Assembly: GCF_007741475.1 (NCBI RefSeq)
Contig: NZ_CP036261.1
Location: forward strand, 1,798,001-1,862,000
Direction: 5' to 3'
Source of the DNA: Rosistilla ulvae
Lineage (GTDB): Bacteria > Planctomycetota > Planctomycetia > Pirellulales > Pirellulaceae
Length of the DNA stretch: 64,000 nucleotides
In this document: positions 27,583 to 36,156 of the stretch, piece after piece
How positions within the stretch are numbered: position 1 is the first letter of the stretch
Layout of the letters: each line of letters starts with the position of its first letter
The notes under the pieces: generated by a model
Databases searched by the model: none
Told to the model about the DNA's origin: nothing
Seen by the model: the letters and a program-made list of their open reading frames with translations, nothing else
Position numbers and translations under genes: made by a program

Positions 27583-28668
27583 ATGCGAACCAGTTTGGTA
27601 GTTTCGGCAGGCAAAAAGGCTGCGCTGAGCATCAAAATCAAACCCGGGATCAGCCTGATCGGTCGCAGTCGTCGGTGCCAAGTTCGGCCCAAGACGCGTT
27701 CGGTCAGCCGGCGGCATTGCGCGATCATCTGCAGCGATGAAAAGGTTTGGATCCAGGACCTCGGCAGCCACCTGGGGACTCTGGTCAACGACGTTCGACT
27801 CTCCCCCGACCGCAAACGCCGGCTTCGCGACGGCGACCAGATCTCGCTCGGCAAGGCGAAGTTTTCCGTCCAAGTGAGCGAAGCGAAGCCGAGCTGGGGA
27901 GACGATTGCCCTGCCGAGTTCGACGTCGAAGATCTAGCGAGCGATGTCGCCGAACGGCAGGACGCCGCGACGGCAGAGCGGAGTGTCAGCCCCGAACCGT
28001 TCGACGAGATGGATCTCGCGGCGCTGTTGGACGAACTGGACGAAGCCGATCGCCAGGAACGAATCGAAAAGATCCAGTCGGATCACCGTCGACGCAAAGA
28101 AGCCGAGGAGGCGGAGTTGGCCGAGCTGCTCTCGGACGACTTTGAAACCTCCGATTCGGATACCGATTCGGAGATTGGAACCAGCGAGGATCCAAGTTCC
28201 GGTTCGCGTATCGAGATGCGTTTTGGGCGACCGACCAGCGATCAAGCTGCCGCCAAGGGACTTCGGCAGATATTGACCGGCGTGATCGAAGAGACTCCCG
28301 AGAGCGAGAAGCCGCGGTTGCGGTCGCAGCTCGAAGCCGAGCGTCGAGCAGCTCAAGCCGCCGCCGAAGAAGAGGGGCTGTTTGGCGACGCGCCCGAAAC
28401 GCCGATGGCGGAGATGACTCCGGCGCAGCGAAAGCAGAAAGCGAAAGCGGATCGGGCGTTGGCCAAGCGGATCGCCAAAGCGAAACGGAAGCAAGCCCGC
28501 GCCGCCCAACCCTCGCTGCTGCAACGGCTCGGCAAACAAGACAACCACTGGTGGACCACGCGGGCGATTATCCTCGCGGTCGTCGTCGGGCTGGGGGTCA
28601 CATCGTATTCGTTCTACAGCAATCTGATCCACGACCCGCGCACCGAACACGCGCTGTTCCAGGAATAG
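27583..28668 (+). CDS. FHA domain membrane protein
   Basis: 361 residues from the ATG at 27583; a GTG 13 codons upstream is the alternative. The FHA domain (about 5-95) keeps the phosphothreonine-binding residues: GR at 27-28, SRRH at 42-45, and the GTLVN asparagine at 69. A long acidic, Ala/Glu-rich helical middle (120-300) follows, then a basic segment and a C-terminal transmembrane helix (about 327-347, IILAVVVGLGVTSYSFY). Such proteins read Thr phosphorylation by Hanks-type kinases, two of which lie in the next 10 kb. This partnership is inferred from proximity only. Confidence 0.8.
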   Translation: MRTSLVVSAGKKAALSIKIKPGISLIGRSRRCQVRPKTRSVSRRHCAIICSDEKVWIQDLGSHLGTLVNDVRLSPDRKRRLRDGDQISLGKAKFSVQVSEAKPSWGDDCPAEFDVEDLASDVAERQDAATAERSVSPEPFDEMDLAALLDELDEADRQERIEKIQSDHRRRKEAEEAELAELLSDDFETSDSDTDSEIGTSEDPSSGSRIEMRFGRPTSDQAAAKGLRQILTGVIEETPESEKPRLRSQLEAERRAAQAAAEEEGLFGDAPETPMAEMTPAQRKQKAKADRALAKRIAKAKRKQARAAQPSLLQRLGKQDNHWWTTRAIILAVVVGLGVTSYSFYSNLIHDPRTEHALFQE

Positions 28669-28836
28669 AAGTGGCGGCGAACTCGCGGTAGGTAGAAGCC
28701 CGGGGACTCGCGCCCCTGGCTGGCGCAAGTCGACGTTTTGCGACTGCAGCAGCCTATACTTCCACCTCCCCTAATCAAAGTTTCTAGGGAAGGGGGCGGA
28801 CGAGCGCAGCGTCGTTTGAGGAAGGGAGTTTGCGTG

Positions 28837-30069
28837 CTACGAACCGAGTCGCTGACGGACGCCTGGAATCAACCGAGCTGCGTTTTCCGAATAGACTTTT
28901 CGCAAAACGTCGTCGGGTAGGTAGAGGCCATAAATCTGCCACAGCCCCTGGGGCGGGAACTCTTTCTCCGAATACGGGAAGTATTGGTCGCGGGTCTCCA
29001 GAAAACGCCAGTACAGCCGGATCCGCGTCTCGGGCCAGGGACCATCGGTTCCGAACATCACGCGATCGGCATATTGCATGATGAAGTCGCGGGCCGAATA
29101 GGGCTGGCGTCCCAATTCGCCGATCCGCGATGCGAATTCGACCGACAGGTTGGGATAGCGATCCAACCACGCGGCCACGGTCTCTAGATCCTCCGAATTG
29201 TTCGCCACGTGGGCGCCGATAAACTTCGTTTTCGGATGCCGCTCAATCACGCGGTTTCTGGCCTCCAGCAAGGCCTCGCGCGACGGGAAGTCATCGCCGT
29301 GGAAACTCCAGTCGGGATGGCGGCTGAGTTCTTCCCAACGCTCGTTCTGCGGGTCGATCGGATCGAAGAAGGCGGCTGGGTCGGCGACGTGCATGATGAT
29401 CGGCAGTCCCAGTTGGCCGCACGCCTCCCAGATCGGATCCCACCGGAAATCGTCGATCGCCAACAGATTGCGATCCTCGCTGCGGTATCCCAGCCCAAAG
29501 CCCTTGAAGATCTTCAGACCGCTGACGCCCTGTTCCGCTGCCGCTTCCAACTGCATCACCGTTTGGCGAACAAACCCCGGTTGGTTGCAGGCCCAAGTCT
29601 CCGGGGCATCGGGCTCCCCCAAGCCTTGCCAATCGATGTTGGCATAGATCACAAAGCGGTTGCGATAATTGGTCCACAGATAACGCATGTGCTGCTGCAA
29701 TTTATCGCCCAGGCGGCCGTCGAGGCTGCAACAGACGGCGATGTTGTTGCGGTCCATCAATTCGACAAACGCGTCGAGCGCTTCGGGATCATCTTTCAAA
29801 CGATAGGAGAGATGCGTGTGGACATCGACGACAGGGAACTTGGCCGCGTCGCGAGGATTTTCGGGTACGCGGAGCCGCGATTTCGGACGGAAGTTGCGCA
29901 ACAGTAGCTCGCGCCCGTCGCGGCCATCCAGTGGCATTAAAAGCGGTTCCTGAGGCGAATCGGTTTCGTCGGGAGATGTTGTAGGTTGTTGTGCATCGAC
30001 TGAGGGGACCCACCAAACGGTGGTCAAGCCGATCGCGCAACAAAGTGATAGAATGCGAGCCAGAGACAT
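28837..30069 (-). CDS. secreted amidohydrolase family protein
   Basis: 410 residues from the ATG at 30069, which opens a leader (MSLARILSLCCAIGLTTVWW ... VDA). Amidohydrolase-2 type features: FPVVDVHTHLSYRL with the HxH metal ligands near 85, MHVADPAAFFDPIDP, KTKFIGAHVANNSEDLETVA, and FGTDGPWPETR with the metal-binding Asp near 355. Such enzymes hydrolyse or decarboxylate ring compounds; the substrate is unknown. A TTG six codons upstream is in frame. Divergent from the kinase gene, with only 34 bp between the starts. Confidence 0.85.
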   Translation of the reverse strand: MSLARILSLCCAIGLTTVWWVPSVDAQQPTTSPDETDSPQEPLLMPLDGRDGRELLLRNFRPKSRLRVPENPRDAAKFPVVDVHTHLSYRLKDDPEALDAFVELMDRNNIAVCCSLDGRLGDKLQQHMRYLWTNYRNRFVIYANIDWQGLGEPDAPETWACNQPGFVRQTVMQLEAAAEQGVSGLKIFKGFGLGYRSEDRNLLAIDDFRWDPIWEACGQLGLPIIMHVADPAAFFDPIDPQNERWEELSRHPDWSFHGDDFPSREALLEARNRVIERHPKTKFIGAHVANNSEDLETVAAWLDRYPNLSVEFASRIGELGRQPYSARDFIMQYADRVMFGTDGPWPETRIRLYWRFLETRDQYFPYSEKEFPPQGLWQIYGLYLPDDVLRKVYSENAARLIPGVRQRLGS

Positions 30070-30103
30070 TGTGATCCACGGATTCAAAGGAATTGCACTG
30101 TAA

Positions 30104-32329
30104 ATGGCAGATGATTATACCGAGCAACAGTCGACGGGCGAGCAGCAGGACGCTCTGAAGCTGAGCTTGCAAACGACGACGCCACCAGCCGAAGTACCAG
30201 GATATCGTATCGAGCGATTCCTAGGTGCCGGTGCGTTTGGTCAGGTTTGGGTGGCGCGGGACCTCAATACGGGACGCCCTGTGGCGATCAAATTCTATCT
30301 GCATCGCGGTGGGGTCAATTGGTCGCTGTTGAGTCGCGAGGTCAAGAATCTGGTTGCGCTTAGCGCCGACAGCTACATCGTGCAAGTCTTGGAAGTCGGT
30401 TGGGACAGCGAGCCGCCCTATTATGTGATGGAGCTGATCGAAAACGGATCGCTAGAAGATCTGTTGCACAAGCGCGGCCGCCTGCCGGTCGAACGATCGG
30501 TGCAGTTGTTCCGCGAGATCTGCATCGGCATGAACCATACCCACGGCAAGGGGATCCTGCATTGCGATTTGAAGCCAGCCAATGTCTTGCTGGACGAAGA
30601 ACTGCGCCCGCGGCTGGCTGATTTCGGGCAGAGCCGGCTGTCGCACGAACAGTCTCCGGCGCTGGGAACGCTGTTTTATATGGCTCCCGAACAAGCCGAT
30701 CTCGATGCGTCGCCCGATGTCCGCTGGGACGTCTACGGTCTGGGGGCGATCTTGTACCGGATGTTGACCGGCACGGCGCCGCATCGCGAAGGGACGCTGC
30801 TGGATCAAATCGACACCGCCGGTTCGCTGAACAAACGGCTCGAAAAATATCGCGATGTGATTTGTCAGTCGGGGCCGCCAACGGGGCATGAAAAAGTTGC
30901 GGGAGTCGATCGCCGACTGGCCCAGATCATCCAGCGTTGTTTGGATCCCGAACCCGAACATCGGTTTGCCAACGTCCAGCAATTGGTCGAAGCGATCGAT
31001 GAACGCGATGCGTCCAGAGCTCGCCGGCCATTGATTCTGCTGGGACTTGTCGGCCCGCTGCTGCTGCTGACCGCGATGGGGCTGTACGCGATCCGTAGCA
31101 TCCGCGAAACGGGCAAACAATTTACGACGGCGATGCGCGAAGAACGGAGCAAGACGAACCTGAGCGTCGCCGGTGAAAAAGCCCGCGCGCTAGAGATCGA
31201 ACTGCGTTCTTATTTCGATCTCGTGTCGGCGGAAGCTTCCAGTCCCGAGCTTGCCGAAACCTTGTCCGATGCATTGCAGCAGCCGAGGTTGAAGGAGTTG
31301 CGAGCGCAGATCGCGGCACAGCAGCAGCCCGAGGCGGCGCGCGACGAAATTCTAGATCAGCAGTTGGGACAACCGTTGGAAGACTATCTAACGGAGCGGT
31401 TGGATCACTACAACCAGCTTGCCGAAACTCATCCGGGCGTTCCCAAGTTGGCGACGATGTTTGTCACCGACAGCCAAGGAACGATGATCGGATTTGCGCA
31501 TTCGGCACCGATCACTCGCAGAACCAACAGCCGGGGCCGCAACTACGCCTTCCGGACCTACTTCACCGGTCTCAAGGAAGACCTTCCCAAGGGAACGCCT
31601 CCTGCGGAGATCGACCAGGTCATTCGGCAGACTCATCTATCGACGGCGTTCCAGAGCACCGCGACGGGAGTCTGGAAGGTTGCGGTTAGCACACCGATCC
31701 GATTGCCCAACCTGGACGACTCCAGCAGCCGCGACGACCAGATCGACGGCGTCTTGGTGGCCACCACCAACTTTGGCGACTTCGAACAATTTCGGGTGCG
31801 CGAAGACGATGAATACGACGTGATCGGGGTCTTGGTCGACGCTCGACCGGGGCCGTTGCGAGGGACAATTTTGCAGCATCCATGGATGCAGAACCATCAA
31901 TCGCAGCATCAAGGGCATCAGGATGAGCGGTTTCAGGTTGGCAACGCGGTCCTCGACGAACTGTTGGTCGGCGGGGACATCAATTACCACGATCCGATCG
32001 CCGCAGCCCATGGTGGCCAAGACTTTAAAGGCAATTGGATCGCAGCAGTGCAACCGGTCCAGTTGCCGAAATCGGGAGACGGCAGCGCGGGGCAAACCGA
32101 TTGGATGGTGTTGGTTCAGTTTCGATTAAGCAAGACGATTGCGCGGGTTGAAAGTCTGACCAACAAGCTGATCGTCGAAGGAGTTATCGCAGCGGTCGCG
32201 ATTCTTTTGGTCAATGGCGCGATGTGGTATCTTGTCCGCAAAGCCAATCGGGCGACAACCAGCGAGGAACCCGCTTCCGATTCGACGCTCCCCGTTGCGA
32301 TGCAGGAAACGGTCTCCGTGCGCGGATGA
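30104..32329 (+). CDS. transmembrane Ser/Thr protein kinase with sensor-like domain
   Basis: 741 residues. The Hanks-type kinase domain (about 34-300) has the glycine loop GAGAFG at 41-46, the AIK lysine 63, DFG at 173-175 and APE at 194-196. The catalytic loop is HCDLKPAN (153-160), so the usual Arg of HRD is Cys. A transmembrane helix (309-330) is followed by about 350 extracytoplasmic residues, resembling a Cache-type sensor (FVTDSQGTMIGFAHSAPI), and a second helix near 690-712. It probably senses an external cue and phosphorylates cytoplasmic targets; the FHA protein is a candidate. Confidence 0.87.
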   Translation: MADDYTEQQSTGEQQDALKLSLQTTTPPAEVPGYRIERFLGAGAFGQVWVARDLNTGRPVAIKFYLHRGGVNWSLLSREVKNLVALSADSYIVQVLEVGWDSEPPYYVMELIENGSLEDLLHKRGRLPVERSVQLFREICIGMNHTHGKGILHCDLKPANVLLDEELRPRLADFGQSRLSHEQSPALGTLFYMAPEQADLDASPDVRWDVYGLGAILYRMLTGTAPHREGTLLDQIDTAGSLNKRLEKYRDVICQSGPPTGHEKVAGVDRRLAQIIQRCLDPEPEHRFANVQQLVEAIDERDASRARRPLILLGLVGPLLLLTAMGLYAIRSIRETGKQFTTAMREERSKTNLSVAGEKARALEIELRSYFDLVSAEASSPELAETLSDALQQPRLKELRAQIAAQQQPEAARDEILDQQLGQPLEDYLTERLDHYNQLAETHPGVPKLATMFVTDSQGTMIGFAHSAPITRRTNSRGRNYAFRTYFTGLKEDLPKGTPPAEIDQVIRQTHLSTAFQSTATGVWKVAVSTPIRLPNLDDSSSRDDQIDGVLVATTNFGDFEQFRVREDDEYDVIGVLVDARPGPLRGTILQHPWMQNHQSQHQGHQDERFQVGNAVLDELLVGGDINYHDPIAAAHGGQDFKGNWIAAVQPVQLPKSGDGSAGQTDWMVLVQFRLSKTIARVESLTNKLIVEGVIAAVAILLVNGAMWYLVRKANRATTSEEPASDSTLPVAMQETVSVRG

Positions 32330-32341
32330 TTCAGCGGTTCG

Positions 32342-32716
32342 CTACGATGCGCGAACCCAGCGAAATGCCGCTGCGATCGTGATCCCGACAACTCCGCCGA
32401 TCAGATCGTTGACGACGTCGTGAAAACTGGCACGGCGACCGAAATAAGGCTGAATCAGTTCGATTCCAACCCCGATCGTGAGCACGCTGCTGAGCGTGAA
32501 TGCGACTTTTCGCAGGAAGCCCCAACTGGGGAATTGCCGCATCAAAAAATAAGCCAACCCGCCAAAAACCAATAGATGCGACAGGTTGTAGAGCTGGTCG
32601 AGACGTGGCGAACCGGCGGGCAAAGGGATCAGGAAAGCGCCCAAAACGCAACAAACCGCCATCAATTTCCAGAGAAAAGATTCGGGGCCGCGCTGTTTGA
32701 CTGGGGATGCGTTCAT
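32342..32716 (-). CDS. VanZ-like membrane protein
   Basis: A 124-residue protein with four predicted membrane helices and the VanZ-type segments NLSHLLVFGGLAYFLM, then GIELIQPYFGRRASFHDVVN with the Asp-x-x-x-Asp-like end DLIGGVVG. VanZ proteins are small inner-membrane proteins; one confers teicoplanin resistance, most have unknown roles. It converges with the sensor kinase gene, 12 bp apart. No drug-resistance genes are nearby, so resistance should not be assumed. Confidence 0.8.
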   Translation of the reverse strand: MNASPVKQRGPESFLWKLMAVCCVLGAFLIPLPAGSPRLDQLYNLSHLLVFGGLAYFLMRQFPSWGFLRKVAFTLSSVLTIGVGIELIQPYFGRRASFHDVVNDLIGGVVGITIAAAFRWVRAS

Positions 32717-32859
32717 GGAAACCTTTGGAAATGGAAGAGCCGAGCGCTGTCGCCACCCAGAAAAGTCTGCAATTTTGGCGACGATCGCACCCCAAACCTG
32801 ACTGGGTAACTATCCTGGAACGCGTGATTGGTTCGGTTTAACACTAGATTACGCTGGCT

Positions 32860-35800
32860 ATGCTTTTTCGTAAACGACAAAATCGACTGCGCGACGTGTC
32901 GTTTGCCGAACCGCTCGAGCCTCGCCAGCTCTTGGCTAGCACTCCGTTGACCGCAGCTGTGCCAGCCGACTCGGCCACCTCGTCCTCCACCCCGGATTCT
33001 GCTGCGGTTGAACCGGCGGCGAACCCCTCCAGTTCCGAACCGGCCAATGTTCAGACGGCGAGTGAGCCCTCCGTTGAGGTCGCTTCTTCCACTCAGGCCT
33101 CGGCAACGCTGCCAGCCACTGCCGCTGAGGAAACGTCGACGCGGCAGGAGGAGTCGGGAGATGATACGACGGAGGAGGCGAGCGCCCGTTCCGATAAAAC
33201 CACAGCTGGCGCAAGCGTCGGATCAGCCGTGGGGAACGTGGTCGATGTGGCGGCCAGCACCGCGAAGACGGTGACCACGGTGGCTTCGTCACTTGGGCAG
33301 GCTGTGATCCGTACGCTTCCTTTGGGCACCGACGATAGGTCCGACAGTCGTGCAGCCGAGTCCGAAGACGCGAGTGTGACAGCAGCAAGCGACGATCGTC
33401 AAAGCGGACAAGAAGACGCCCAGGATCCGCCGGACTTGACGGAACAATCCGACGTTAACCAAACGGCAGGAATCGCCGACACGTCGAGGGGTGTTGAAGC
33501 CGCCGACGCCCAAGAGGCGGAAGTCGTCAATGTTTCGTCGAATGTTAGCCTGCCTGTCACGCCAGTTGCGATGAAACGACCGGTGGTCGAACAAGTCGAT
33601 CCTTCGCGAGAACAAACGCCCCCTAGCGACAAAACGGATACTTCGAAATCGCAGGTTCAACGGGAGCTAATCGAGGAAGAATTGCCGGCATTTAGCGAGG
33701 TCGAATTTGTCAACAACACGTCTGTCGATGAATCGCTGCCGGCGCTATCGACGGCCCCTGCCCCAACGACTGAAAACCTTGCCGCCGAACCCGCCGCAGG
33801 CCAGCCCAATTCGAAGATCCCGCGCGTCGTAGCGCCCGCCGCGGTCGATGTCGAATTGCCTGCTGGTTTGGCGAAGCGAGTCGAATTGCCGGCCGGCTTG
33901 GCGAAGAAGGATTCGTTGCCAAAGGGCCTGGCAAAACGTGCGGCAACCGATGTTGTCGACGCGCCGCAGGATGAATCCGCATCCACGAAGGCAGCGCTTG
34001 CCGCACCTGTAGCGATCAAAACGCAAGCTGTCGCGGAGGCTACAAGCTCTCAAGTCGCCGAAGCGCGCGGAGCGGCAGAGACGCCGTCTGCTGCCGATTC
34101 CGAAGCTGCTGACCCAGCGGGCTCGGGCAACGCCAAATTGGCAAATGTTTCGCAAGTCGACGATGCGCCGCAGAACGGAATCGCAGCCGCTGCATCTTCG
34201 ACTGTCGTCGCGTTGCCGTCCGAAGCGTTGGAACAACAGGCTTCCACTCAGCAAGGTTCTGCCATCGGATCGGCGATGGTCGTCGCCGATGTTGCTGTTG
34301 AGAAGGATGCGTCTTTGAACGCAGGAGATCATCGCAAGCTTGCCGAAACAACGCCCGCGGAGAGTTTCGCTCCTTCGATCGCTGCAGCCAAATCCGACGC
34401 CTCGGCGCTGCAACCGAGAACGGTTGTCCAGGACGATGCAACGCGAGTGGCCGAAGATATCGCTAAGTCCACCGGCGAGAAAGCGACTCCAACACGAGCG
34501 TCGAAGAGTTCTGCGGAGTCGGGAAATCTCGCTCAAGCGGCCGAGTCCCACATCGCAGCCGCTTCGCCGACCACAAATCTGCTGGCAGCGGATTCTAGTG
34601 TCGCGCCCCATGCGGCCGATTTGCAGCCAAACGATTCATCGGATCCAGCGACTGTTCAAGCTGCCCCCGGCGAATCGGCCAAAGCCGAGCAAATCGCTAC
34701 GGCGGAACGGACGGTTGGCGATGCACCAACGGCAGCCGTGGAATCGACAACGGAAGGGCCAATTCACCTTGCCGATCAGCAATTGGAAGAAACTGCCGCA
34801 AGCAGCCTCGCAAGCAGCGAGGCCGTGGTGGCGTTTGGCGACAATACGTCAGTCCAGGTCGTTCAATCCGAACAAGGTTTCGCGACAAATCGTGTTGCGG
34901 GGGGAGAGGCCATTCACACAGCGGATCATATCGCTTCGGTGGATCAGTGGGAGTCGGTTTATGATGTTGATGTGTCAGGCTCCGCTGTCACGGCAGAGAT
35001 TCGCGAGCCGGTTGAAGATTCTGCGGTGTTCGGGGAAACAGCGGATGTCGGCCTGTGGGCCGGCAACGAAACGTCTGAACCTACGCCGGTGGAGCTGTCC
35101 CGAGGCGAGTCGTTGGTCTCGAATCTCCAATCGTCAAGCGAGGTTTTCGAGCTTGAAACCTTCGTGGCTGTCGATGTTTCAATGGAGGTTGCGGCGACAG
35201 TGCCAGCCGCGAAGTGGGCAGCGGGTGAAGGCGTTTTTGTAGCCGCTCAAAACGATTCTGGTGTTGGAGATTCCGTGGCGTCGGCGAGCAAAGCTCAAGC
35301 ATACACGGAGGTTCTGGAAGCGGTTTCTTCAGATGGAACAGGGACTGCGGTGGAATCTGCTGACGTCGTCGATGACGGCGGTGCTGGAACGTACGTATCG
35401 CGGCAACACGCGTCGTTCGAAGGGGGGGAAGCGTCCGAGTCGGTACGCGATGCTGAGCCTGTTGTTTCGTCCGACTGGGCGATCCAGGCAGCGAGAAACG
35501 CAATGGATCCAGCTGGCTTGTTGCCTGGTTCAGGTGCATTCGATGTCCAGGTTCCCACGCCTCCCACACTGGCGGCGATCATTGGTGGACTGGCGGAATC
35601 TCGCATCGAATCGCCAAACCCATTGGAAACAGATCTTCTGCACGAGGGGCAGCCCAGTGGGCGGGAAACAAGCGGGGCAGAGTCCTTGGCGGGGACGTTG
35701 CGGGCGTCAAATCCGGCAGTCCATCACAAGATAAGTTTCTCGATACAGAGCGACGCTCCGACGGATGTTGGAAAGGCAGACACGGCTTCGCGTTATTTGA

Positions 35801-36156
35801 ATGGGGAGGAAACCGATTTTTCCAACGTCGACGGTCGGGGGCTGGATGGCAATAACGCAGGCGGCTTTTACGTCCATCATGAATCGACTCACGACCTGAA
35901 GGAAGCCAAACGTGCCGACGGCGTCACTCCATCGGCGGCGGCGGTTGACGGTGGCAAGGTCACCACGCCGCCCAAACCGGCTGCGACGAAGGTGTTCCGC
36001 CGCGTTAGTGCACCGATTTCCCGCGTTTCGCCTACGGAAATGCCGTCTTCTGCAGCTGTCGTCCTAGGAATCTTTACGCCCATTTGGGGGCGTTTGAAGC
36101 AACGTTGGTCACTGGATGACAAGACGCAGAAACATCGAACGGAAGGGAAACCGTGA
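32860..36156 (+). CDS. large low-complexity LEPRxLL-motif protein
   Basis: A 1098-residue protein. It opens MLFRKRQNRLRDVSFAEPLE and then PRQLLAS, the LEPRxLL motif found at the N-terminus of large secreted planctomycete proteins. The rest is Ala/Ser/Val/Asp/Glu-rich and looks disordered. Three near-identical blocks (ELPAGLAKRV, ELPAGLAKKD, SLPKGLAKRA) lie near residues 328-360. No catalytic domain was found. Near the end comes a short hydrophobic stretch (SSAAVVLGIFTPIW) and a basic tail. Its stop overlaps the GTG start of the next kinase gene by 4 bases, which indicates coupled expression. Confidence 0.8.
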   Translation: MLFRKRQNRLRDVSFAEPLEPRQLLASTPLTAAVPADSATSSSTPDSAAVEPAANPSSSEPANVQTASEPSVEVASSTQASATLPATAAEETSTRQEESGDDTTEEASARSDKTTAGASVGSAVGNVVDVAASTAKTVTTVASSLGQAVIRTLPLGTDDRSDSRAAESEDASVTAASDDRQSGQEDAQDPPDLTEQSDVNQTAGIADTSRGVEAADAQEAEVVNVSSNVSLPVTPVAMKRPVVEQVDPSREQTPPSDKTDTSKSQVQRELIEEELPAFSEVEFVNNTSVDESLPALSTAPAPTTENLAAEPAAGQPNSKIPRVVAPAAVDVELPAGLAKRVELPAGLAKKDSLPKGLAKRAATDVVDAPQDESASTKAALAAPVAIKTQAVAEATSSQVAEARGAAETPSAADSEAADPAGSGNAKLANVSQVDDAPQNGIAAAASSTVVALPSEALEQQASTQQGSAIGSAMVVADVAVEKDASLNAGDHRKLAETTPAESFAPSIAAAKSDASALQPRTVVQDDATRVAEDIAKSTGEKATPTRASKSSAESGNLAQAAESHIAAASPTTNLLAADSSVAPHAADLQPNDSSDPATVQAAPGESAKAEQIATAERTVGDAPTAAVESTTEGPIHLADQQLEETAASSLASSEAVVAFGDNTSVQVVQSEQGFATNRVAGGEAIHTADHIASVDQWESVYDVDVSGSAVTAEIREPVEDSAVFGETADVGLWAGNETSEPTPVELSRGESLVSNLQSSSEVFELETFVAVDVSMEVAATVPAAKWAAGEGVFVAAQNDSGVGDSVASASKAQAYTEVLEAVSSDGTGTAVESADVVDDGGAGTYVSRQHASFEGGEASESVRDAEPVVSSDWAIQAARNAMDPAGLLPGSGAFDVQVPTPPTLAAIIGGLAESRIESPNPLETDLLHEGQPSGRETSGAESLAGTLRASNPAVHHKISFSIQSDAPTDVGKADTASRYLNGEETDFSNVDGRGLDGNNAGGFYVHHESTHDLKEAKRADGVTPSAAAVDGGKVTTPPKPAATKVFRRVSAPISRVSPTEMPSSAAVVLGIFTPIWGRLKQRWSLDDKTQKHRTEGKP

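Noticed and set aside
32342-32716. Glycopeptide resistance gene
   Set aside because: The VanZ-like protein stands alone, without vanH, vanA or vanX type genes; most VanZ-like proteins are not resistance factors.
33745-34611. A 288-codon minus-strand open frame inside the LEPRxLL gene
   Set aside because: Arg/Gly/Ser-rich shadow of the same low-complexity sequence, no domain.
34340-35242. A 300-codon plus-strand open frame inside the LEPRxLL gene
   Set aside because: It is an out-of-frame Arg/Gln-rich reading of low-complexity DNA with no ribosome site or domain; the LEPRxLL frame has the motif, the start and the coupled stop.
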